A stretch of 64,000 nt of DNA from Collinsella aerofaciens (GCA_008668235.1 RQCP01000013.1:62001-126000); one strand, 5' to 3'. Shown: positions 9,564 to 17,823, numbered from the stretch's first letter. Translations and numbers: made by a program. Notes: generated by a model not told the origin, from the letters alone.

Positions 9564-10811
9564 ATGTCAGAACAGCCACTAATTAGCGGAAGAGGCACGT
9601 GTTGGAAAGACAAGAGATCACCTAACACCTATCGCTATTATTTTTCCCTTGGAGTCAAGGACCCTAAGACGGGGCGCTACAAACGATCCCCAACTTATAC
9701 AGTTCGTTGCAAGACTAAAACAGAAGCTAAGGCTGCAATGCAGGCCAAGCTGGCTGAAATCAACTCCTCTGGCACGATCACTAAAACTAAAAAGCCCACT
9801 TTGCTTGCGTCCTACTGCTGGGCCTTTCATGAAAATAGGGACACCGAGCTTGCGCCAACGAGCTATGAAAGAGAAGCGTACGATTGCAGGCATATCGAAG
9901 ACCTATTCGGTGCGTTTCAGACAATTGAGGGGCTAACTCCCGATCTAATCGAAGAAACATATGCCGAAGCTCGTCGTACGGGAAAATACAAACCATCAGA
10001 GCTTGTACGAATCAATGCGAAACTGCGTCAGATTTTGTCGAATGCAGTCGCAAAGAGAATAATTGACCGAAACCCCTGCGCTACCGTTCATGTTCGCAGA
10101 CCACGCAACAAAAGAGAATCACTGACAATCGACCAAGTAGCTACCCTATGCACACATCTTCAACACATTGAGCTCACCGCCGAAGCTGTTGGTACACTAG
10201 TACTAGTGTATACGGGTATGCGGAAAGGCGAGATGCTGGGCCTCGAATGGCGCGATTGGGACCCTGCCAATAAAACCTTGAAAATTGACAGGCAGTACAC
10301 CAACGACCATGAACTGAGGGCACCCAAGTCACAAGAAAGCCAACGCAAAATCCCCGTTGGAGAAACCTTGACCGAACGTCTTCAATCATGGTCAGCCATA
10401 CAAAAAGAGCTCCTGGCCTCTCTGGGGCTGTCCCAGACTGGCAGCACTCCCATCATTAGCGATATTGCTGTCGAGCAAGGGATCCCTACTGTCTGTCACA
10501 TGAAAAACTACATCTTCAACCATTGGTTTCGCGATTTCGCAGTTAGCTGCAATCTTGGAATCTATGAGCCGAACAATTCGACTGGCGGAAAACTATATAA
10601 GGGCATCTGCCCGCATCAGCTCAGGCATTGTGTAAGCACTTTTATGCTGGCGAACGGATCGGACGTTAGAAGCGTGCAAGGTATTCTTGGCCACGCGGAC
10701 CCCAATATCACGCTCAAAACGTATACAAGCCTCGTTCAACAATCAGAAATAAAAGCAGTTAAAGGCTACGAAGCCTTCATCAACGCCTATATACAGAGAA
10801 GCGAGAAATAG
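9564..10811 (+). CDS. int: Tyrosine recombinase / integrase
   Basis: 415 residues. The N-terminal ~60 residues resemble the AP2-like arm-binding domain of ICE and phage integrases, followed by a SAM-like core-binding domain and a C-terminal catalytic domain. Catalytic residues are readable: R220 (TGMRKGE), H351 and R354 (HQLRH), H377 (GHADP) and nucleophile Y387 (LKTYTSL). It should catalyse site-specific integration and excision between the 47-bp att sites. It lies about 190 bp inside attL, the usual place. Codon usage is AT-richer than the flanking chromosome, fitting recent acquisition. Confidence 0.95.
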   Translation: MSEQPLISGRGTCWKDKRSPNTYRYYFSLGVKDPKTGRYKRSPTYTVRCKTKTEAKAAMQAKLAEINSSGTITKTKKPTLLASYCWAFHENRDTELAPTSYEREAYDCRHIEDLFGAFQTIEGLTPDLIEETYAEARRTGKYKPSELVRINAKLRQILSNAVAKRIIDRNPCATVHVRRPRNKRESLTIDQVATLCTHLQHIELTAEAVGTLVLVYTGMRKGEMLGLEWRDWDPANKTLKIDRQYTNDHELRAPKSQESQRKIPVGETLTERLQSWSAIQKELLASLGLSQTGSTPIISDIAVEQGIPTVCHMKNYIFNHWFRDFAVSCNLGIYEPNNSTGGKLYKGICPHQLRHCVSTFMLANGSDVRSVQGILGHADPNITLKTYTSLVQQSEIKAVKGYEAFINAYIQRSEK

Positions 10812-11029
10812 CATGTTTTTCATTCATCGTTTATTTCATAATATTACGGTACTATAATACCGTTTCCGCAGGTAGATGCTTTATTTGATTGACATCTAAT
10901 GAGTTTTAATACATGCTAAAGCTGTCAGATGGCTACGCATGTAGTCATAGAAACCGGCCCCCCAAGTGCTTATGAACCTGGTACGTCTTACAAGCACAGG
11001 GAGGGCCCTCATTGAAAGGATAGCTCATC
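10812..11029. other. Intergenic region with two hairpins upstream of xis-like gene
   Basis: No gene seen. A small hairpin (ACGGTA/TACCGT, 10846-10863) follows the integrase. A longer imperfect stem pairs 10956-10971 with 10992-11007 (13 of 16 positions) about 20 bp before the next start codon. It could be a leader hairpin or terminator, or bind protein as DNA. Confidence 0.45.
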
Positions 11030-11275
11030 ATGGCTACTCCAAAGATTAGCACTCAGGCGTCCACACCGACTTTCCCCACTGGTGCCGCTCAGTGCGATCG
11101 GTTGCTCCGCGTTAACGATATCCGCGAACTCACTGGCTGGAGCGAAAACACCGCACGCAAGTTTATGCGAGAGTCCGGCAAGCTCATCCAGATCCATCGC
11201 TCTAATTACATGTTTGAAAGCTCGTTCTACGAGCTTTTCAAGCAGCTTGAAGGTCGTACCGCCCACCTTGATTAG
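11030..11275 (+). CDS. Small helix-turn-helix protein, excisionase-like
   Basis: 81 residues with SD GAAAGGAT. Residues ~25-75 (LLRVNDIRELTGWSENTARKF followed by a basic stretch) resemble the winged-helix/MerR-like DNA-binding fold of excisionases and element-borne helix-turn-helix proteins. It is short, lies near the integrase in the same orientation, and is followed nine bases later by another small DNA-binding protein. A recombination directionality factor is plausible but not shown. Confidence 0.6.
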   Translation: MATPKISTQASTPTFPTGAAQCDRLLRVNDIRELTGWSENTARKFMRESGKLIQIHRSNYMFESSFYELFKQLEGRTAHLD

Positions 11276-11284
11276 GTGGTAAAC

Positions 11285-11671
11285 ATGAGCGAGCTTCCGT
11301 CGATTTCCGACATATTTAGCGATGATGCTACTGAGCAACGAGAGATTACGGGAAAAATGGATAAGGCTATTTTTATTTCAGTGCCCGAGTGGGCGTGCTG
11401 CGTCACCACCGTTGCCGCCGAGCGTCTCATCCTCGGCCTTGTATGGAAGTTTGGAAAACCTTCCAAAAACAAACGGCCCATGGGCTTCTGCGCTAAAAGC
11501 AAATGGATTGAGGATCACTACCGCCTGAGTAAGAACACGATATCCCGGGCCTATACCTCTCTGAAGGATAAGGGGTATATTCAAAAAGTTGGTGATGGCA
11601 GCTGGATGCTTAATTACGCCGCAATCTACCGCGCCGCGATTGAAAACGCTTGGGAGCCTCCGAAACTTTAA
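11285..11671 (+). CDS. Winged-helix protein, possible replication initiator or regulator
   Basis: 128 residues from ATG 11285, favoured over an in-frame GTG at 11276 because AGGTGG precedes the ATG. The C-terminal half (GFCAKSKWIEDHYRLSKNTISRAYTSLKDKGYIQKV) reads as a winged helix-turn-helix similar to DnaD-like or RepA N-terminal domains. The N-terminal half has no clear motif. It is probably co-transcribed with the preceding 81-residue protein. The role is inferred only from fold and position. Confidence 0.55.
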   Translation: MSELPSISDIFSDDATEQREITGKMDKAIFISVPEWACCVTTVAAERLILGLVWKFGKPSKNKRPMGFCAKSKWIEDHYRLSKNTISRAYTSLKDKGYIQKVGDGSWMLNYAAIYRAAIENAWEPPKL

Positions 11672-12123
11672 GCCCACAAACCGACTATCGAGGTCGTGAG
11701 AGTCGGTCACCGTCAGGATGCCCACAAGAACATGCCGCGGATGTAAAATGAAGCAGGGTCGAACCGAAACAGTTCCCGGACAATTGGCGTCCGGCCAGAC
11801 ACTTCGATTCGACCCTTTCTCATGCCTGCATCTAAAATACTCCCACAATCATTCTCGACATCTTTAACGCCCTCACCTCCTGCCACCAACACGTCGTAGA
11901 CGCTATTTACAACGAATCGATATGGCCGCCCGTTCTTTAAGGCACGTGTTACCATGAAAACGTGCGGTATTTCTCCAACCGAAAACCTGCGTGAACGCAT
12001 GACTTGAGACGCCTTTTAGAACTCACCGATCGCAGGGCGAACACAAATCAACAGCGGCCGTGCATTGTTCCCAGCCATATGGCATGGCGGAGCCATGCCT
12101 GTTGTTGATTGGAGTGCCGCACC
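11672..12123. other. Intergenic region with 60-nt palindromic structure
   Basis: No convincing gene. A 95-codon minus-strand frame (11713-12000) lacks a ribosome-binding site. The region holds an extended imperfect palindrome at 11756-11815: outer arms GGGTCGAACCGAA and TTCGATTCGACCC, and an inner hairpin CCGGAC/GTCCGG. It is followed by TTTCT, so it may terminate transcription from the left. A second hairpin GGCATGG/CCATGCC (12081-12099) lies just before the coiled-coil gene. Confidence 0.5.
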
Positions 12124-12693
12124 ATGGCAGACGAGAAGAAAATCAGGGAGATCTACGGCGTGAAGTCCGTCCTCGATGAGGCCGCCGAGCGGATCGAGGC
12201 GACGTGGCGGGAGAAGCTGCTGCGCGAGACGGGCGACCTCAGGACCGAGAACGCGTTGCTCAGGGCCCAGCTCGATGAATCCAGCCGCAAGCTCGCCGAG
12301 GCGACGGATCGGAATGAAAAGATTGAGGCCGACTGCAATGAGCGGATTGCCTTTATAGAGGAGAAGTTCGAACTCGATACCGCGAGCCTCGAGATCGAGA
12401 ACAACGAGCTCCATGCCGCGAGCGTCAGATATCTCGCCGATGCTCGGGAACTCGACAGGCAGGTCGTCCAGCTCCATGCCGAGGCCGTGGGCATGGTCGA
12501 TGAGATCGAGCGACTGCGCGGCGAGCGTGATGCCGCGCTGAAAGCCCAAGCCGAGTTGAACGACGCACTCCTGGCCCAGCGCGACCTGATGGCCGAGGTC
12601 GCCGCCCTCAAGGACCGCCTCGCCGCCTCCGAGCAGCGTGCGGCCGTGGCCGAGGCCAAGGTCGAGGTCATGACCCAGATGAAGATCGAGTAG
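12124..12693 (+). CDS. Coiled-coil protein of unknown function
   Basis: 189 residues, almost entirely predicted coiled coil: dense Glu, Ala, Arg, Leu and Lys with heptad spacing from about residue 15 to the end, no membrane segment and no Cys. The start is ATG 12124 rather than the in-frame TTG 12109. Similar element-borne proteins include KfrA-like or mobilization-accessory proteins, but no N-terminal DNA-binding domain can be identified. The hairpin at 12081-12099 lies in its leader. Confidence 0.6.
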   Translation: MADEKKIREIYGVKSVLDEAAERIEATWREKLLRETGDLRTENALLRAQLDESSRKLAEATDRNEKIEADCNERIAFIEEKFELDTASLEIENNELHAASVRYLADARELDRQVVQLHAEAVGMVDEIERLRGERDAALKAQAELNDALLAQRDLMAEVAALKDRLAASEQRAAVAEAKVEVMTQMKIE

Positions 12694-12746
12694 GCCGCAT
12701 AGCATCTAATTTTCTAGAAACCCCCTAGAGCATTTCTAGGGGATTT

Positions 12747-13469
12747 CTAGAACTGAGAACCGGGCGCAGCACTTTCGATCGGCACGATGTCTCGATAGAC
12801 CAGACGGTGCCTGTCGTCACGCCACTCGTCACCGTGGTAGTGCCCGAAGAACCAAGCGCGGTAGCCGAGCCGCCCATCGAGCTCGCCCAGGAAGGTTTGC
12901 AGCTGATCCCCACGGTACTCACGTCCGCGCTCCCGGCACAGCTCTCTGGCCAGGGCAGCAGGAGCCTCATGCGTCACCACGTAATCGACCCTCCAGCCTA
13001 CGCGGTTGAGCGAGGCGCGGCAGTGTTCCGTCTCTTTCTCGCTCGGCATCTCCTCGGGCCACCAGCTCCTCCCCTCCTTGCGATACTGCCTGTCGTTGCT
13101 CGCGGCGCCGCCCATGGCAAGGACCGTGGTTCCCGCGATGTCGAATACCCCTCCGCGCATGAGGTGCAGCACGTGCGGTCGTACCTCATGGACGAGGCCG
13201 CCGCTCCACTCCCGCACCGGCAGTTCTGTCAGGGCGTGGTGGTTCTCATGGTTGCCGTCTACGAAACACGTGGTCCAGGGTTTCGACTCGAACCAGTCGA
13301 GCCAGTATTTCTCAGCATTCGAGCCGTCCCAGACGAAGCCGAAGTCGCCGGCCACGATCACCGCGTCATCGCGCGTCAGCGTCCGGCCCAGCGGCCAAGA
13401 CCTGAAGGCGAACCTGCTGGCCCCGTACTCGGCCCTGCCGTGGACATCGCCTGTCACATAGACCGTCAT
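12747..13469 (-). CDS. Calcineurin-like metallophosphoesterase (third of three)
   Basis: 240 residues from ATG 13469, which overlaps the stop of the upstream gene (TGATG). Metal-binding motifs are complete: GDVHG (D8, H10), GDFGF, GNHEN, a THE motif and GHYH near the C-terminus. It is clearly paralogous to the middle gene (shared MTVYVTGD start, GDFGFxWD, FVDGNHE, SWWPxE and VGWxVDxVxTH blocks), so the two arose by duplication. Substrate unknown; the fold covers protein phosphatases, nucleases and cyclic-nucleotide phosphodiesterases. It is the last gene of a coupled minus-strand operon. Confidence 0.88.
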   Translation of the reverse strand: MTVYVTGDVHGRAEYGASRFAFRSWPLGRTLTRDDAVIVAGDFGFVWDGSNAEKYWLDWFESKPWTTCFVDGNHENHHALTELPVREWSGGLVHEVRPHVLHLMRGGVFDIAGTTVLAMGGAASNDRQYRKEGRSWWPEEMPSEKETEHCRASLNRVGWRVDYVVTHEAPAALARELCRERGREYRGDQLQTFLGELDGRLGYRAWFFGHYHGDEWRDDRHRLVYRDIVPIESAAPGSQF

Positions 13470-14194
13470 CAGTACGCGCCCCACGGCAGGAGTTTGTCCC
13501 CGAGCCTCGCGATTCGGTCATACAGCACCGTGTGCCGTTCGTCCAGGTTGCCGTCTCGGTGAAAATGTCCGTAATACCAGCGCTTGTAGTCCAGGCGGTC
13601 CTCGAGCTCGTCGAGGAATCCGGTCAACCGGTCCACATCGGGGCGTTCCCAGCCCGGGTCCGGGTAGAGCGTCGGCGAGAGCATGCGCGTGGCGCAGGTA
13701 TGGGTGATGACGCAGTCGACCTTCCAGCCGACCTCGTCGAGCCTTGCCCGCGCGGTATCGAAATCGCGCTCGTCCGGGAGCTCCTGAGGCCACCAGCTGG
13801 AATACGGCACGCGGTATTCCCTGTCCACGCTCGTGGCACCGCCCATGGTGAAGATTGTCGAGCCGTCGAGCTCGAAGACCTCGCCGCGCGTCAGGCGCCG
13901 AATAGACGAAGTATCCGACAGGCGTTGCGTCAGCCCGCCGTGCCACGGTTCCATGGGACGCTCCTCCCAGTGGTCGAAGCGCTCGTGGTTGCCATCCACG
14001 AAGAGAACCGTGTAGGGGCGCGACTCGAGCCAAGCGATGTCAGCGCATTCCTCGGCAGAGAAATCCCACGGAAAGCCAAAGTCACCGGCAACGATGAGAT
14101 AGTCGTCGCTGGTAAGGCCATCCCCAAGCTCCCAGTCGCGGAGCTTTTGCATGTCGAGCCCACCGTGGATGTCGCCCGTCACATAGACCGTCAT
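13469..14194 (-). CDS. Calcineurin-like metallophosphoesterase (second of three)
   Basis: 241 residues from ATG 14194, which overlaps the stop of the first gene (ATGA at 14191-14194). The frame stays open further upstream but that part is only the alternate frame of the neighbouring gene. Motifs: GDIHG (D8, H10), GDFGFPWD, GNHER, THT and GHFH. Very similar in layout to the downstream paralog. Tight coupling of all three genes suggests equimolar production or a common pathway. Substrate unknown. Confidence 0.88.
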   Translation of the reverse strand: MTVYVTGDIHGGLDMQKLRDWELGDGLTSDDYLIVAGDFGFPWDFSAEECADIAWLESRPYTVLFVDGNHERFDHWEERPMEPWHGGLTQRLSDTSSIRRLTRGEVFELDGSTIFTMGGATSVDREYRVPYSSWWPQELPDERDFDTARARLDEVGWKVDCVITHTCATRMLSPTLYPDPGWERPDVDRLTGFLDELEDRLDYKRWYYGHFHRDGNLDERHTVLYDRIARLGDKLLPWGAY

Positions 14195-14829
14195 CGGATC
14201 GCCTCTTCCCTCTTGTACGCCGCCAGCTCGCGCTCGACCTGCCTGTCGCCGGTCTCGTTGACCCACCAGGGCCATTTCACCCGGCCGCACGGCTCGTCGA
14301 CTCCGGCGAACCATTCCCTCAGCCCGTCGAGGCTCACCGGGGAGTGCCCGTTGGCATCGCAACCGACGTCGTAGCGCAGAAGGCCCTGCTTGCGGTTGAA
14401 CTCGTTGTACGCGCCGCCGCCGCTGTGGATGTGTCCGTGGAGGTGCCACGATCCATGGCTCATGCCCTGCCAGTCGGCCATGGGGTAATGGCACAGGACG
14501 ATCTTCTGCCCGTCGATCTTGAGCACGCAGATCGGCGGTTCCACGGTGAACGCGCCTGCGACCGCCGGCTGGGTCCAGTCCTTGTCGTGGTTTCCCGGGA
14601 CGAGGTGGATGCGCCTGCAGGCGATCTGTTTGCGCAGCCCGTAGGCGTCTTGGGCGGTCATCTTGAATGAGAAATCCCCCAGGATGTAGAGCTCGTCGTC
14701 CACGGCAACCTTGCCGTTGATGTTGTCGACGATGGCGTCGTTCATCTGCCAAATCGTCTCCCACGGGCGGTCAGTGAACTTCAGCACGTTCTCATGCCCG
14801 AAGTGGGTGTCGCTGGTAAACCAGATCAT
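14191..14829 (-). CDS. Metallophosphoesterase (first of three), SDTHFGH type
   Basis: 212 residues from ATG 14829 behind AAGGAG; the frame extends to 14922 but without a ribosome site. Motifs: SDTHFGH (D7, H9), GDFSF, GNHD, CHYP and GHIHSGGG. It belongs to the short phage and mobile-element metallophosphoesterase subgroup and is more distant from the other two than they are from each other. A strong hairpin lies just upstream of its ribosome-binding site. The substrate cannot be inferred from sequence. Confidence 0.87.
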   Translation of the reverse strand: MIWFTSDTHFGHENVLKFTDRPWETIWQMNDAIVDNINGKVAVDDELYILGDFSFKMTAQDAYGLRKQIACRRIHLVPGNHDKDWTQPAVAGAFTVEPPICVLKIDGQKIVLCHYPMADWQGMSHGSWHLHGHIHSGGGAYNEFNRKQGLLRYDVGCDANGHSPVSLDGLREWFAGVDEPCGRVKWPWWVNETGDRQVERELAAYKREEAIR

Positions 14830-14845
14830 ATTTATGTCTCCTTCT

Positions 14846-14895
14846 GTCGCTAAAAAACGTTCTCCTTCGAGGTCAGGAGACGTTTTATGAGCGAC
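14846..14895 (-). promoter_or_regulatory. Leader hairpin/attenuator before the phosphoesterase operon
   Basis: GTCGCT at 14846-14851 pairs with AGCGAC at 14890-14895, and AAACGTTCTCC pairs with GGAGACGTTT around a ten-base loop at 14866-14875. On the minus strand the inner stem is followed by a run of T, as in an intrinsic terminator, and the base of the stem ends about eight bases before the SD of the first phosphoesterase gene. Confidence 0.6.
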
Positions 14896-15092
14896 ATGAG
14901 GTGCATATCCCTCATGTTTCAAGCTCCAATCTGCCGGATTTGCCCAACTAAAAGTTTACGCCCACGCGCGAACAGGATTTGATTTTTGAAATATGGACGA
15001 ATTGCTCGTCAGGAGGGTAAAATGGTGCCGACGGCAGCCCAAGTTGTGGTGAGCTGGGCAGAGCCGTTGCTTAACGAAGTTAGGTCATCGTC

Positions 15093-15218
15093 TTAGCGAC
15101 GGTGGCCTTTCTTTTTGGGCTTCGCACCCTGCTTGAGTGCCTTGGAAAGGCCGACAAGGGCCGTGAGGAGCGAGACCATAGCGGTCAGGAGCTTCACGGA
15201 CTCAGTGAAATCGGTCAT
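15093..15218 (-). CDS. 41-residue membrane peptide, holin-like toxin candidate
   Basis: Very strong ribosome-binding site (GGAGGTGAT) ahead of ATG 15218. The peptide has a single hydrophobic helix (residues ~9-25, LLTAMVSLLTALVGL) and a strongly basic tail ending KPKKKGHRR. This layout matches small 'putative holin-like toxin' peptides and type I toxins of Gram-positive mobile elements, but those are assigned by shape as much as by sequence. An antisense RNA antitoxin was not identified. It lies between the relaxase and the phosphoesterase operon. Confidence 0.6.
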   Translation of the reverse strand: MTDFTESVKLLTAMVSLLTALVGLSKALKQGAKPKKKGHRR

Positions 15219-15405
15219 GGGCATCACCTCCCATCGGATGGAGGACTCTGCCCGGCACGAGAGCTGCCGCCAGCAAGGACGATTCTATCAGAGCGGCTGA
15301 CTCCCGCCGATCAATTCATACTCCTCACCCTCGCCGAATTGCGAGCATGAAAGAATCGGCACTGAATAGCAGCGCGCTAGGGCACCGATGATAGGCTTTC
15401 CAAAA

Positions 15406-16605
15406 CTAGCGAGGCGTGTCGCCGTGCGAGTAGTCACCGCGATCGACGACGCGATCGTCCATCTGCCGCGATGCGGAGCTTCCGCCATGTGCTTGGCCTG
15501 CGGCGCGAACGCGGTCGTCGCCGGCATCGGGAACGGCGCCGGCGTAACGGTTGCGAATCTCCCGTGCGTAACCGCGACGCGCAAGAAGCTCATCACGTAC
15601 GGCGGGATCTTCGAGTAGATCTTCATCGCACTTCGGCGCAATGAATTTAGGAAACGAATTGTAGGAGACGCCCTTGCTCGCTTTCGCCTGCTCGACCCAC
15701 GCCGAGTATGCTTTCTTGAGACGCTTGATGTAAATCTCACAACGTTTCTCGTATGGAAGGGCTCGCTCGGCTTCCAACACGTTATTTTCGAAAGCCGTCT
15801 GCAACGACTTCAACGCGAAGCGCCCGTCGAGACGGGTCAGGTTGAAAGTGCACTTCGGATTGCCGGCCTCTTTGATATCGAGATCTGTCGCATAGACTCG
15901 ATTGTTCTTGATGAAAATGTCTACGCCCCATGAGGCAAGTAATATCTTGAACTGCTCCATATTCTTTACGCGACCTTCGTCGATCGCAATATGGATCAGC
16001 TCGCGCAGATTGTTTTTATAACTGTACTCACCGCGACCGATAATCTCCTTTTCTGTGTCGCGCGGCTGGCGATCGCGAATCTTCGAATTCTTCTTTCCCT
16101 TTTCAAGTTGAGTAAGATTCCAGTTCTTATCGAGTTCACGGACCCACGCGGCACGTTCGAATTTTCCGTGACGCCCGCCCGTCTCGCAACGCTTACCCGT
16201 CAAAAGATCCGTTCGGTTGATTGCCATATGTACCGCGAACCGTTTTCCCGCCTTATCGCTTTCTTCATGCAGCGCGAGAATCACTTGTTGATGCGGATAG
16301 TGCTTCGCAAGCCATTGCTCCGCGTAGGCCAAACATGCATCGGGGGTCATCTTGCCTCCGTTGCATGAGCATTCTTCCGGAAGGAACGCGAGGATCTGAT
16401 GAAGCAGGATTACGTTTTTGGCTCCGGCTTTCGACGGTTTGTCGTGATGGAAAACCTTTCTGGTTCTATCCATTTTCGAAAACCAGCGATCGCTGTATTC
16501 GATGTTCCAGCCACCACGCACAAGCGCATCTTTTCCGTTGATGTATTTACGGACGTTCTTCGCATACCGTTCACTCGAAACACTCTTCTGCTTAATGACG
16601 GTCAT
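15406..16605 (-). CDS. Relaxase / mobilization nuclease
   Basis: 399 residues from ATG 16605; an in-frame extension to 16671 only overlaps the upstream gene. The N-terminal relaxase domain has candidate catalytic tyrosines Y14 and Y21 (SERYAKNVRKYI), then H113 (LHEESD) and H126...N130 (VHMAIN), the histidine motif of MOB-family relaxases. The C-terminus is long and charged. It should nick oriT and pilot the strand during mobilization. Its start overlaps the MobC-like stop by 14 bases. No coupling protein or secretion genes are in the element. Confidence 0.88.
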   Translation of the reverse strand: MTVIKQKSVSSERYAKNVRKYINGKDALVRGGWNIEYSDRWFSKMDRTRKVFHHDKPSKAGAKNVILLHQILAFLPEECSCNGGKMTPDACLAYAEQWLAKHYPHQQVILALHEESDKAGKRFAVHMAINRTDLLTGKRCETGGRHGKFERAAWVRELDKNWNLTQLEKGKKNSKIRDRQPRDTEKEIIGRGEYSYKNNLRELIHIAIDEGRVKNMEQFKILLASWGVDIFIKNNRVYATDLDIKEAGNPKCTFNLTRLDGRFALKSLQTAFENNVLEAERALPYEKRCEIYIKRLKKAYSAWVEQAKASKGVSYNSFPKFIAPKCDEDLLEDPAVRDELLARRGYAREIRNRYAGAVPDAGDDRVRAAGQAHGGSSASRQMDDRVVDRGDYSHGDTPR

Positions 16606-17134
16606 TTTGGTCACCGCCGACGAAATATCGCTTCTCAAGATCGTCGATGAAACGGTCCAGCTTACGCCCAACTTGGTAAACCTTTTCGAGCGTGCGGAAA
16701 ACAGCTTTCTCGTTGTACGCGGGAAGCCCCTGGGCGTTCACAAAATACATCAGCTGATTGAGGTTTGTTCCTTCCTTCAAAAGTTCGTGATAGATCTTGT
16801 CGATCGACGCCCGATCGACATCAATTTTCTCGACATTCCCTTTGAGCAGTACGCGACGTGCATACGCACTGACAGTCATATCGAGGGAATCAGCATTGCT
16901 TTCAATTTTCGTTTTTTCTTCCGGTGAGACCCGGACGTGAATGTCATCGGTTCGGAATTTCTGGTCAGCGATTTCTGAAAAACCAAAATCGATATCGAGA
17001 TCGTTGGCATTGCACAAAGCGAAGCGGATGAGTTCCGCCTCGCTCATCTCATGTCGCTTTGCGATTGCAGTGATGGCTTTCTTCTCTTCATCGGAAAGAG
17101 ACGCCTTGACGGTGTGTGGGCGGAGCCTACTCAT
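16592..17134 (-). CDS. MobC-like relaxosome protein
   Basis: 180 residues with SD GGAGGAAT before ATG 17134. Two successive segments (residues ~8-42 and ~66-100) each look like a ribbon-helix-helix unit (KASLSDEEKKAI..., HVRVSPEEKTKI...). They are followed by GTNLNQLMYFVNAQG, the conserved C-terminal motif of plasmid MobC proteins. Such proteins bind oriT and help the relaxase melt and nick DNA. The overlap with the relaxase gene supports a shared relaxosome. Confidence 0.87.
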   Translation of the reverse strand: MSRLRPHTVKASLSDEEKKAITAIAKRHEMSEAELIRFALCNANDLDIDFGFSEIADQKFRTDDIHVRVSPEEKTKIESNADSLDMTVSAYARRVLLKGNVEKIDVDRASIDKIYHELLKEGTNLNQLMYFVNAQGLPAYNEKAVFRTLEKVYQVGRKLDRFIDDLEKRYFVGGDQNDRH

Positions 17135-17367
17135 GATTCCTCCGGAAAACGAATCAGCGATCGGAGAGGCCTCCGATCAAAACCTGCTATGCGATTCGCT
17201 TTCCTTTTAATGAGGAACGGCTGGCGTCGTTCCAAAATGAAGAACCGTCTCCGCGATTCTTCATCGCGAAGTTCCAACTTCACGATAACCTTATCGCCGT
17301 AGCAGGCGGTAAGCAAGGTCTGTGGCGTGGTGTTTTTGGGGTCCGAATGGGCCCACAAAAATGCCAC
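17131..17367 (-). CDS. Possible small protein coupled to mobC
   Basis: 78 codons from GTG 17367. The stop overlaps the mobC ATG (ATGA at 17131-17134), which is suggestive, and the central part (VIVKLELRDEESRRRFFILERRQPFL) reads like protein. Against it: no clear SD, a GTG start, and the palindrome at 17159-17178 falls inside it. Unrecognised; may be chance. Confidence 0.3.
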   Translation of the reverse strand: MAFLWAHSDPKNTTPQTLLTACYGDKVIVKLELRDEESRRRFFILERRQPFLIKRKANRIAGFDRRPLRSLIRFPEES

Positions 17368-17640
17368 CCACAGTCATCTTGCAATCTCCGGAACGGTGAT
17401 TGGGCGAAACGCAGCGTAGACGTGGAATGAGAGGCCTCATTCCAAGCGAGAGGCCTCGCGGCGTTGTAACTGCGTGAAGACCGTGAGCGGAAGCGAATTT
17501 TTAACGCGAAGGATACTGAGTGTTAGAGATTCGCTGTAGCGAGAGCGAAGCGGTGATGCGAATGCGAGGGATGCCGAGTATTTGCATCACCGCGCAGCGG
17601 ACTCCGGGCGAGGGCTGGAGCAAGTTGATGGAAGACCTTA
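17135..17640. repeat. Hairpin family with common GAGAGGCCTC core; candidate oriT region
   Basis: Three hairpins have different stems but the same ten-base core GAGAGGCCTC: 17159-17178 (GATCGGAG arm), 17432-17451 (GGAATGAG arm) and 17455-17468 (GCGAG arm). A further inverted repeat GGTGATGC/GCATCACC spans about 17552-17592. The block lies directly upstream of mobC and the relaxase, the usual place for oriT, and carries no convincing gene from 17380 to 17745. Confidence 0.6.
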
Positions 17641-17745
17641 CCGATTTGCGGAAGGTTTTGCCCGAAGCATCTGGCACCGCCGGATTCTTTTGGAACGGCC
17701 TCTCGTTTGATTGCTTTCCTATCGTTTGCTCCCAGACTGGTCGTC

Positions 17746-17772
17746 TAAAAAAGGCGGCCGAAACCGGCCGCC
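17746..17772 (-). terminator. Terminator after the lipoprotein gene
   Basis: On the minus strand, perfect stem GGCGGCC/GGCCGCC with a six-base loop, followed by TTTTTT. It lies 50 bp beyond the lipoprotein stop codon. Confidence 0.85.
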
Positions 17773-17823
17773 CGCAAATAAATATTTATTCACCGAACGT
17801 AAGAGAAGGGGAACAAATGTACA

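Noticed and set aside
11713..12000. 95-codon minus-strand frame in the element
   Set aside because: No ribosome site, overlaps the large palindrome, and no recognisable protein features.
14195..14764. N-terminal extension of the second phosphoesterase to 431 residues
   Set aside because: The added part is the alternate frame of the upstream phosphoesterase gene; the real start overlaps that gene's stop by ATGA.
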